A stretch of DNA of 12,136 nt from positions 1-12,136 of the forward strand of contig JAAAVE010000906.1 of NCBI GenBank assembly GCA_015679605.1, read 5' to 3'. Shown here one piece after another: positions 1 through 7,764 of this stretch. The position numbers were made by a program, and so were the translations under genes. The notes below the pieces were generated by a model that did no database searches, had not been told where the DNA came from, and was given only the letters and a program-made list of their open reading frames with translations. This DNA comes from Podila epigama. Taxonomy: Eukaryota; Mortierellomycota; Mortierellomycetes; Mortierellales; Mortierellaceae. Position 1 is the stretch's first letter, and each line of letters opens with the position of its first letter.

Positions 1-162
1 TTTCTTTTTTTGGTCTAGAAAATTGTATTGTTATAGTTATAGCAACAATGCTTGGAAACTTAACCTGTTTCTACGAACAATTCCTTTTATACTACTCCAA
101 CCACTTGTTGGATGAAAAAAACTATTCCGTCTCATGCTTTCCTGCATCACTTGACCCAGGAA

Positions 163-3100
163 CTACCCCCTCGAAGGCAAAAACATGCTGTTCCTGACCT
201 TATTTGATGTCTGCCTACCCATCTCAGGCGCTCTATCTCCATGCCCTGCCGTGGAATGTCGATGTTGATGCTTTTTATGCTGCTGTTCTTGCCTTAGTTG
301 TGGTTGCTGTGGTTGTTGTGGTTGTTGTTGTAGTAGTAGCTGTTGCTGCTCTTGTTCTACTTGCTGTTGTTGTTGCTGTTGCTATCGGTAGTCATCCAAG
401 TATGTGCTTCGGCTTGATACATCGTGGGGATTCTTCATTCCTACTTTGGATTTCTGATTCTGCTCTTGCATCCCAGGATCTTGTTGTTCTTGATCCCACT
501 GTTGTCTTCCACTGCCAGGATCTATTACCTTTTCATCTACACGACTCGCGTTGATATGAAGGCGTCTATCTCCGTCTCCATCCCCATCTCTATCTCTATC
601 TCTATCTCCATCTACATCTCCGCCTTCTTCCTCATCTCCATCATCATGGTGAACACCACTACCACCACTGTGACCAGTCTCGAGAGTCACAGCCTTGGAC
701 AATAAGCGTTGATCACTCTGTAATACCCATTGCCCATCGCGCGATTGCCTTCGACTCACTGCCCGACCTTCAAACACAGCTGCTCCATCTCTTGTAGCCA
801 CCTCTTCTTCTCTTGCATCCTCTTTCTGATCATGGTCATCAGAATGCTCGCTATTGCTCTTTATATTCTCTATACTGTCGTTGGTAGCGTTGTCCTCACT
901 GGTCATAACATCCATGGTGTCAGCTGCTGCAACAACTAGGGTTTCAATGGTCGAGTCATTATTATCATCCGTCTTGACCGTCTCTGTGTCGTCTAGCGTC
1001 CAGTCCTGCATTGGAACTATGATCATGTCATCTTGATCAGATAACGCTGATGCTACAGATTGTCGCTTCTGGCGCCAGTTCAAAAATCCTCCTATCATTC
1101 CTTTTCCACTACCTCCAGTACCTCTTCCTCCCCCTCCTAGTAGTAAGCTTGCACTGTATCTTCGGAAAGCGCTCGTTGGACTCGTCCACTCGCTTTGCGA
1201 ATGGGTCGAAAGTCTATCTTTTGATGGGGGTATGGACAGCGGTTCAGACCGGGGCGTGAACATGATGGTGTGTCGAAAGGTATTTGAATGAGTGGGAGTG
1301 GGCGGAGACAAGATACGTCGTGATCTTGGTACCACCTGTGCGGGCTGCTGTTGGGATTCTTCAGATGCTGAATCGTTTGTAGAGACTTTTTCAGATGTGG
1401 GTGATACTTGAATGACAGGTGGTGGTGGTGGTGGTGGTGGCTCTTGTTGAGGAAGCCTTTCAGTATCATTGAATCCATCATCGTCGTCGTCGTCCTCGTC
1501 ATGGTTCATTTCCTGACTTTTCTCTTCCTCTGTTAGGTTGGTGGCGAATTCAGAAGGTAAACATTGGCTGAGCCGGTTGTCCTCACTAGTATTGTTGACT
1601 TTAGACGGATCGGATGAAAGATGTGGTGACAATGGTTCCAATGATGATGGTAGTGTGACTGGCGGCGGCGTTGCAGGTGGCGTTGCAGGTGGTGTTGCTG
1701 CTGGTCGTGTCATGATTGGTGATGATGGCTGGATTGGTTCTTCTGAAGGTACCATGACGACTGTCGCTTCTTGAGGCGCTGGGTGAACATGCATCTCCTG
1801 GTCTTGGTAGTCCATGGTCACAAGTACTGAATGAACGTGTTGTTGGTGTTGGTGGTGGATGACTGGTATTCGAGCCGAGTCCATAAACATGGACATTCTT
1901 ACATTGGATGGGAGTGCGTGGGATGCGTCTGTCGCCTGTCCTAAAGGATCATACAGACTCTGACGCCGTGCATATGCCTTGGCCACATCAATAAAGGACG
2001 CACGAGCATTAGGGCCTCGTCCCAGTGAGGCAAAGGGATTGTTGGCGAAGGTGGAGGTGCTAGCGCTGGTGCTGGTGCTGATACTGCTGCTGTTGTTGTT
2101 GTTGCTGTTGTTGTTGTTGCTGTTGTTGCTGTTAATACTGGAACTATTGAGAAACATGATGGAGTGCCTGTAGTTCCTAAAATGATCCTGCATGTTGGCA
2201 GGGCTTCCGTTGTAAACGGGTTCGAAATGAGGGGTGCTTGGGGTACTAGGCTTTGAAACACTATCCCCATCCTCGGAACCTGATTGGTCTCCGTTCTGGC
2301 GATGTAGACCTATTGTATTCATGTAATGGGATAACATTACGCGACAAAGATAAAAGGGATAGTTGAGGCACCTATCGACCGATGCTTTACCAAATACTGT
2401 CTCTCTTTCCTTGTCACCCACGTTCTTTGAATGAACAATAGCTTCTGAGGCATTACAACCTACCGGCATCTAAAAGACCTTGCGTGGAGCCACCTCGATT
2501 CAATGTCAAGGACCGACGCATTTTCTGATATTGCTCAGTCGGTACCGCCATCCCCATCATAGTCTCTGATTCCATGCGATTGTCCTTGCCATCTCTACCG
2601 CGGCCCCTTTCAAAGTTAACTCTCCCTCCTCCTCCTCCTCTATCTCCTGCTTTTCGTTGAACGCTCTCATAGCCATTGATCCTGAACCTATTCTGCCCCC
2701 AATCTTTGTTCCTGTTGTCAAGGTCGTTGCTGCTACTGCCGTAGTTATTGCAGCTGTACCGCTATAACCTCCACCTCCACCTCCCATTCCTCCTCCTCCT
2801 CTTCTTGCAACTTGTCCTCCTTGTCCTTGCCCATTCTGCTGCTGCTGCCCCAAAGGGCGTGGGGGCCACCACGACCATCTCCGCCGTCCCAGTTGTCGTA
2901 GTAATGGTGGGGGTGGTGACGACGACAAGTCCTGTTGCTGATTTTGATGAGAATGATGATGAGGAGGAGGATGCGGTTGTGCTCCATATCCGGGTTTGAG
3001 CGACTTTGACATTTGCTGTTGCTGCTGCTTCTGCTGCTTCTGCTGTTGTTGTTTTGTGTATTGTCTGCTCTTGTTACCATTTTCTTTATTGGGGCGGCTC

Positions 3101-3360
3101 CTCTCAAGATTCTGATGTTGCGCGCGTTTATTCCTGTGTGACATGAACAAGATGGCCATGATCGCCATCAAGAACAACGCGCCTAACACGATGCCTAGAG
3201 AGATGAGGACGATGTGCATTGTTGAAGGAGCGGTATGATGATTATGATTATTGTTATTGTTATTGGTGTCGTGTTGTAGTGTAGGTACCGGGTCGATGAA
3301 TGGATTGCCTCCGCTGTTGTCTACTACAGGGGTAGGGCTGGGAGTGATGGGAGACGTTTG
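163..3360 (-). CDS. Large low-complexity single-pass membrane protein, multi-exon (start unresolved)
   Basis: No family recognised. Proposed exons on the minus strand: about 3360-2464, 2309-445 and 381-163. The first encodes a short Ser/Pro/Asn-rich stalk, then one hydrophobic segment of about 25 residues starting at the Met codon 3219-3217 (MHIVLISLGIVLGALFLMAI...). A basic stop-transfer stretch (HRNKRAQ) and poly-Gln follow, so a long cytoplasmic tail is likely. Intron 2463-2310 (154 nt) joins phase 1 to phase 1 (GCC G|GT CTA). The tail is Ser/Thr/Pro/Asn-rich, with poly-Asn, ATPP repeats, eight consecutive Pro, an acidic D-run, a DGDRDR repeat, four basophilic kinase-type R/K-R-x-S sites and four R-x-[S/T]-(I)-M-F motifs. 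The layout resembles fungal wall-stress sensors (Mid2/Wsc type), but there is no Cys-rich WSC domain. Two problems remain. The coding frame appears to switch near 2760, and the N-terminus upstream of 3219 is uncertain: a possible AG acceptor sits at 3362-3361 and the first exon was not found. If the 382-444 intron is retained, the protein ends at the TAG 384-382. Confidence 0.6.
382..444 (-). other. Candidate 63-nt intron carrying an in-frame stop
   Basis: On the minus strand GTAGGA follows the codon AAA at 447-445, and the stretch ends in CCGATAG just before CAA at 381. The length is 63 nt, divisible by three, and both borders are phase 0. A possible branch-type ATGAC lies about 10 nt before the AG. 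If retained, translation continues for 20 codons and stops at the TAG whose last two bases would be the acceptor. If removed, the frame enters a Gln-rich exon. Splicing is inferred from the signals and from the coding quality of both sides. Confidence 0.55.
565..622 (-). repeat. Imperfect hexanucleotide repeat coding Asp-Gly/Asp-Arg dipeptides
   Basis: Imperfect GATAGA/GATGGA-type hexamers on the minus strand lie inside the large membrane-protein gene and read as alternating DGD/DRD residues. The unit is a multiple of three, so copy changes would keep the frame. Confidence 0.8.
2084..2133 (-). repeat. AAC/AGC trinucleotide repeat coding Asn/Ser run
   Basis: The plus strand is GTT-rich; on the coding minus strand it gives AAC/AGC codons for an Asn-rich run broken by Ser in the large membrane-protein gene. 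It is an in-frame microsatellite that could vary in length between strains. Confidence 0.8.
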
Positions 3361-4174
3361 CTTTTTTTTTTTTGTTATCTTCCTTCCTTTTTTTGTTTGT
3401 GTGGAATGTAATTTTTGTGTGTTGGGAGGGGAGTATGGTGATCCGTCAAAGTGCACGTTTTTGATGAGGTACAAAAATAAAATTAAGTAGTAACATTGAG
3501 CGAGTTTGACAAGTGTGTGTGGATAGAGTGGAGTGGATAGTGACCAAGAGTGAAAAAAAAACATAAGTAAATGGATTAAATATATATAATAGGCAAACAG
3601 AATCGTCAATCTATGTGACGTCCAGGAGTGTCCTGTTACTTGATGACTTTGGCAAATCAAGATGACAATGAAGTAGAAGAAGAAGAAGAAGAAGAGAAGA
3701 AACCGAGGAAGAAGGAAAAAAGAGGAAGAAAAATAAAAATAAAAAAAGAGAGAAATAATATGAAGACGATGACAACGACAAAGAGGTACGAAAAAACAAG
3801 GACAAGAAAGCGAATGAAAAAAAAAAAAAAAATACAAAACAAGGTTACCATGATGTTTCGAGAATGGACGGTAGACTTCTTTTTTTTTCAGGTGTGGAAT
3901 GTCCAGGAGTGGATGGATAGCAGGAGACTCACGGGGCACAATTCCCCTTTTAATAGTAAGGGGGAAAAGAAAAAGTGTGGGGATGATGGTTAAAGGACTG
4001 AAGGCGCAAAACAAAAAAACAGATTGCAGATGGTGGTGTAGTAAATAATAAAATGGAGATTGTCTGATGGCTTATTGCAAACAAGACGTTAATGTCCTTT
4101 TTTTATTCTGTGAGTGATTTTTTTTTTCGCATTGATAACATAACATGCTTAAATAACACAGAAACGTGTGTTGA
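3361..4174 (-). promoter_or_regulatory. Upstream region of the large membrane-protein gene, with purine/pyrimidine tract
   Basis: I see no convincing gene here. From about 3665 to 3840 the plus strand is almost all purine (GAA repeats at 3676-3693, then A/G-rich), so the minus strand is CT-rich, as in many fungal promoters and leaders. The open frames through it read as poly-Phe/Ser or poly-Lys/Glu and look like composition artefacts. A short ATG frame on the minus strand starts at 3496 (MLLLNFIF...) and stops after 16 codons; it could be an upstream ORF or the tip of a first exon. The part near 4174 should hold the 3' end of the small mitochondrial-protein gene. Confidence 0.5.
3581..3588 (-). 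promoter_or_regulatory. TATA-like element
   Basis: An eight-base palindromic TATATATA lies about 220 bp upstream of the first plausible coding exon of the leftward membrane-protein gene. The position suits a TATA box, but AT-rich octamers also occur by chance, and the transcription start is not visible. Confidence 0.35.
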
Positions 4175-4495
4175 CTACTTGTTCTCGTTGGCATACACCT
4201 GACCTTGAGCATCAGTCTCGCTGGTCTTGCGGAAGAAGAGGTTGTAGTAAAACTTGCCCTCAGCGATGGCGGCGATGCCGATGGAGATGCCGAGGATAAT
4301 CTTGGCTGCCTTGTACCCGGAAGGCTCAGAATTATTTTGAATGGGTGCAGGGTTAGGGGTAGGGGTAGGAGAAGGAGTAGGAATACGAGTGGGAGTAGGA
4401 GTAGTGGCCGCGTAGTGACGACGGATGGTTGCCTGCAAGGGGGCACGGAGCACATGGAATGTGGCTTTGGTCGAGGACGCGATGGCAGCGGACAT
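4175..4495 (-). CDS. Small predicted mitochondrial single-pass membrane protein
   Basis: A single-exon 106-aa protein starting at ATG 4495-4493; the in-frame codon at 4507 is TTG, so the extension to there is rejected. The first 30 residues are rich in Ala, Ser, Thr, Lys and Arg without acidic residues and end in IRRHYA, a typical mitochondrial presequence with an Arg-type cleavage context. A Pro-Thr linker (TPTPTRIPTPSPTPTPNPAP) follows. One hydrophobic segment (AKIILGISIGIAAIAEG) is next, flanked by KFYYNLFFRK, then a short polar tail. This architecture (presequence, linker, one helix, small tail) is like small accessory subunits of respiratory complexes or inner-membrane scaffolds, but I cannot match it to a named family. 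It lies between RRP42 and the large membrane-protein gene on the same strand. Confidence 0.75.
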   Translation of the reverse strand: MSAAIASSTKATFHVLRAPLQATIRRHYAATTPTPTRIPTPSPTPTPNPAPIQNNSEPSGYKAAKIILGISIGIAAIAEGKFYYNLFFRKTSETDAQGQVYANENK

Positions 4496-4653
4496 GATGC
4501 TTTTCAAAGATTGGGTTGAGTGGGGAGGTGCTTTGTATTGTCAAGCGTGTTTGTTGGTTGTTATTTGTTGATGCTTTTTGGAGAGGATGAGATAATGATG
4601 TTGGGAAGAAGAAAAAAAAAAAAAAAGAAGGATGGGATGATGACAACACTCTC

Positions 4654-4661
4654 TTTATAAA
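4654..4661 (-). promoter_or_regulatory. TATA box of the small mitochondrial-protein gene
   Basis: TTTATAAA, a palindrome, lies about 160 bp upstream of the ATG at 4495, with a CT-rich stretch between them that fits a transcribed leader. It is a better TATA candidate than others in the window because it stands alone in mixed sequence. Confidence 0.5.
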
Positions 4662-4676
4662 GGTTAAATTAAAAAG

Positions 4677-4700
4677 AAAAATAAGGTCAAAAATAAGGTC
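4677..4700. repeat. Tandem 12-bp direct repeat, two copies
   Basis: AAAAATAAGGTC occurs at 4677-4688 and again at 4689-4700, followed by a partial third copy (AAAATAAG, 4701-4708). It sits just upstream of the TATA element of the leftward small gene and could be a repeated factor-binding site. Confidence 0.75.
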
Positions 4701-4721
4701 AAAATAAGCTTAGCTCGCCTT

Positions 4722-4726
4722 ATTGG
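4722..4726 (-). promoter_or_regulatory. Possible CCAAT box
   Basis: ATTGG on the plus strand reads CCAAT on the minus strand in GCCCAATAAG. It is about 65 bp upstream of the TATA element. In fungi the CCAAT-binding HAP complex commonly controls respiratory genes, which would suit a mitochondrial product. The pentamer alone is weak evidence. Confidence 0.3.
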
Positions 4727-5022
4727 GCGAAAATTGCCTTTTTGATGATGAACGATTTGATTTCCTTTTCTGCGCAGTTACAGTCCTCTATGCTCACCTC
4801 CACCTCCGAACATCCGCATTTGGAAGTCGCCGAGTTGGATATCAATTCAATGCGCACGAAAACTAGAACAAGCTTATTTTCATACTTCCTTGTATTCTGA
4901 ACCGTGACCTAGGATTACTTTCTTTCCTTTTGCACCAGAAATAATAACAATGAAACGAAAGGCGACCCTCCATCCAATCCATGAAATATTTTTTATATCT
5001 TATTTTTATAATGAATGCCTTC

Positions 5023-6371
5023 TTATTGAGCAAATAATCCCAGCTTGTGTACAGGCTCACCACGCTGTCTCTTTGCCAAGTCTCTATCAGCTTCTGCTTT
5101 GATGGACCCATCGAGATTCTTGATAAGAGACTGGCCTATCGTCTTTCCAAACTAAAAGAAAACGCAAAAAGAAAGCGTGAGTTGCCTCAAAGGTTCAATG
5201 GAGTTTACTGTCATGCACCAGTGCACCTGAGATTACATCGCAAAAAGAAAATAAACACATAATAATAATAATCCATGAAGAAAACCCATTTTACCTGAAT
5301 CATCTCGAGAAGTAGACTTGGTTCAATTCCACCATCTTGTCCCTTTTGTAATCCACACAGTTCACCCGAGCGATTCACAGAAACGACAAGCTTGGCCTCT
5401 GTGCACAGTTCTTCCAGCGGTGATGCGTCTACAATATGGCGAGCTCCAATCTACAGGAAGATTCGAGTAAAAAAGAACTGGTCAGCAAGTTGCGTTTCCA
5501 TATCTATAGAATACAGCGATTAGACTCTTGTCTCTTCCATCAAGAGAAAATCGCAATACCTTGTTCAATGTGACGCAGATGGGCATATCTTCCCTTCCCT
5601 CGACAATGTCAGTGTCCTCTGCATCATCCAGCACCTCAAACTCAAATTGGCCATCGCCCAGGTCTTGGACTTCGGTCTTTGGGATACGGGTATCATAGAT
5701 CGCGGCACGGGTGCCCATGAAGATCGCGTCGACCAAGTTGCCACCATAATCCAGAACCAATGCGTCGACATACAAGATCCAGCACTGCTGGCCAGGAATA
5801 ATGCACAGTTTCGAAAGGTTGATGCCAGCCGCTGATGCTGCAGGTGATGATGTCGAACTGCCGAGGATCCGTGTCATCATCTGTGTGAGTTCGTTGTTGA
5901 GGTCGTCTGCTCCACGTCCTTCAAATTGTTGAGAAGCACTTGGTGCACTATAGAATGAGTAAAGGAAAAAGCATAGGGTGGACGTTAACAGTGCGGTTAG
6001 AGTCAAGTATCCGATCACGATTGTGGTTGCAACAAAATACAACCATATTCCAAGGATGAAAACAAGGTTGGATCGATATCAATTGGTCATATGGACTAGT
6101 ACCATTCCACACTGCAGATAATCTGGCCCTTGTCAGCTCCGTCACCAGTCTCTGGATCGACTTGAACAGGCCCGATCTCAGCCTTGACACTGACGAGGAC
6201 ATCGGTACCGCCGGCGATGCGGACTCGAGCAGAGCCACTGGTCTGAGAAACGACACCCGTCTCAAGGGTGACCTCGCGAAAGTCTGGGCGCTGTCGTCCG
6301 TCTGCTCTGATGTTGCATTCAATTCCCTTGAGAATGAAGTCGCGTTCCGCAGGTGAGATTAAACTGGGCAT
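5023..6371 (-). CDS. RRP42: Exosome complex subunit Rrp42 (RNase PH-like), four exons
   Basis: Core subunit of the RNA exosome hexameric ring (EXOSC7 in animals), acting in nucleus and cytoplasm in 3'-5' RNA processing and decay. In eukaryotes this RNase PH-like subunit is structural and not catalytic. Minus-strand exons: 6371-6103, 5947-5560, 5450-5295 and 5151-5023. Introns are 155, 109 and 143 nt, all GT-AG. Phases agree at each junction (TG|T at the first, then phase 0 twice), giving 313 aa. Family landmarks: SPAERDFILKGIECNIRADGR near the N-terminus, then VVSQTSGSARV, DVLVSVKAEIGP, QQFEGRGADDLNNEL (about residues 96-110), CWILYVDALVLDYGGNLVDA, TRIPKTEV, CVTLNK, IGARHIVDASPLEE and VVSVNRSGELCG. 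The last exon ends in KLGLFAQ. The start is the Met of MPSLISP, which matches the usual family N-terminus; the open frame upstream is CT-rich leader. Divergent from GRX5. Confidence 0.95.
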
Positions 6372-6709
6372 TAGTCTGTATGATTCCTTTTTTTTTTCGT
6401 TTGTGTTTAATGTCCAATTGTGTAGACTCTGGTCGGTCTGGTTTGTGTTGAGAAAAGTTAAACAACAAAGAAAAAAGAAAAAATAGAAAAAGGGCACAGC
6501 TCTTTTTGCCTACAGAGCTTCAATAAGAATGTGGCTTGGCTGTTATTCCACATTGTGGCTGGCGAAATGCCCTTTGGTTCAATTTCCAGGTGTTGGTTGC
6601 GGTTTGGGAAGTTGAGCTCACCCCCACCCCACTCTATTTCTCGGTCCTCGGATTTCTCACCGACACCTCAATTTCATTCATTTCTTCACATCGCATTACC
6701 ATCACACAA
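6372..6709. promoter_or_regulatory. Divergent RRP42-GRX5 intergenic promoter
   Basis: These 338 bp separate the two ATG codons, so both promoters must lie here or overlap. On the RRP42 side there is a T-run (about 6388-6398) that is poly-A on its coding strand. A CCAAT pentamer within CAATTG sits near 6413. The GRX5 side is C/T-rich (6619-6700), as expected for a fungal leader. No clear TATA box was found for either gene. Confidence 0.6.
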
Positions 6710-7764
6710 ATGAACTTTCTTCGATCTGCATCTTCCTTGGTACGCCTTTCAAGAGGATACTGCTGTTACAGTCATGCATCATTCCTTTATTTTTTTCACC
6801 ATAGTCCTTGCTGACACTGCTTCTCCCGACTATGTCTTGTCTCCCCACTTTCCTAGGCCCTGAGACCCACCGGCCATATCCTCACCCGCCGCGCCGCTCT
6901 CCCCGCCACAGCTTTCGCTGTCCGCCACCTCTCTGACTCGACCAAGAAGACCATTGAGGATGTACGGGATGTCGACGTTTTGTGTGTCCATGTGTCAATT
7001 TCGTGCATATCACATCCGGTGCTTTGTCATGATAGACTTTATTTCTTTTTTTTTTATCTTACTGACACTGGTACCCCTTCATCTATGCATTCACTAGGCC
7101 ATCACCCAGAACAAGCTCGTTGTTTTCATGAAGGGAACCCCTGATGCCCCCCAGGTAACGAAACGCATGGCCTGTTTTTATATAATATAGAGTTCTTTGA
7201 GATATGAACAAGATCCGATCCGATCCTAATCCTGGCCACTTTGAATTTTATCAGTGTGGATTCAGCAGAGCCGTCATGCAGATCCTTTCTGTTCAGGGTA
7301 AGTTTTTGTTAGACAAGGGTGGCACCTGCTCCGAAAACTGTTATCATCCATGTTGATTCAAACAACTGACCCCCAACACTCCCATCTTCAATCTCTTAGG
7401 TGTCGACATGAAGAACGGCTTGAAGAGCTTCAACATTCTTGCTGACGACGAGCTCCGCAGCGGAATCAAGGAATACTCGTAAGTTTTTTTTTATTATTCA
7501 ATTGCGTTTTGACTTTATATCTGTCATTTATGCGTAAGATGTTCATATCTTGTTTTTAATCGCTGTTTGTATGTTCGTTTGTATGATTCATCCCTGCTGG
7601 GAACTATTAGGTCCTGGCCCACGATCCCCCAGGTGTACATCAACGGCGAGTTTATTGGAGGATGCGACATTATGCTGAACATGCACCAGTCGGGTGAACT
7701 CGAGACCCTGTTGGTGAAGGAGGGCTTGGTCGAGCCCGAGGTTGAGGAGAACCCCAGAGCATAA
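6710..7764 (+). CDS. GRX5: Mitochondrial monothiol glutaredoxin Grx5, six exons
   Basis: CGFS-type monothiol glutaredoxin that, with glutathione, carries and transfers [2Fe-2S] clusters in the mitochondrial matrix. Exons: 6710-6739, 6857-6961, 7098-7154, 7255-7297, 7400-7478 and 7611-7764. Introns are 117, 136, 100, 102 and 132 nt, all GT-AG, and phases agree at each junction, giving 155 aa. Residues 1 to about 38 are Arg/Ala/Ser-rich ([28 protein letters not shown]) and fit a mitochondrial presequence. The glutaredoxin domain follows: [19 protein letters not shown] with Lys57, the active site Cys65-Gly-Phe-Ser68, [13 protein letters not shown] with cis-Pro111, and GGCD (Gly121-Asp124) with the second conserved Cys123. 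These are the glutathione and cluster-binding residues of the family. The third intron falls directly before the Cys65 codon. The ATG at 6710 opens the presequence, so the protein is complete. Confidence 0.96.

Larger units (their letters stand above)
4496..5022 (-). promoter_or_regulatory. Upstream region of the small mitochondrial-protein gene and 3' flank of RRP42
   Basis: The stretch next to the start codon is CT-rich on the minus strand (T/C run near 4607-4630), a likely 5' leader. It holds a TATAAA element, a tandem 12-bp repeat and a small inverted repeat, TCGCC at 4715-4719 with GGCGA at 4726-4730. A 36-codon plus-strand ATG frame (4790-4900) has no supporting features. The region next to 5022 should carry the RRP42 3' end, but I see no canonical AATAAA on the minus strand close to the stop. 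Confidence 0.5.

Noticed and set aside
204-554. Plus-strand Val/Ala-rich frame resembling a membrane protein
   Set aside because: It is the antisense of the Gln-rich tail (CAA/CAG read as TTG/GTT). The minus strand has the better coding pattern and splice signals.
3657-4014. Several open frames on both strands through 3611-4014 (poly-Phe/Leu/Ser on minus, poly-Lys/Glu on plus)
   Set aside because: They follow from the purine tract alone, which keeps many frames open. They have no balanced composition, domain or conserved motif.
4496-4507. Upstream extension of the small mitochondrial protein to 4507
   Set aside because: The codon at 4507-4505 is TTG, not ATG. The ATG at 4495 gives a better presequence start.
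4790-4900. A 36-codon plus-strand frame (MLTSTSEHPHLEVAELDIN...)
   Set aside because: The composition looks protein-like at first, but it is short, has no splice partner I could find, and lies in promoter and 3' flank sequence.
5047-5262. A 71-codon plus-strand frame
   Set aside because: It is antisense to the last RRP42 exon and intron, whose splice phases and family match are clear.
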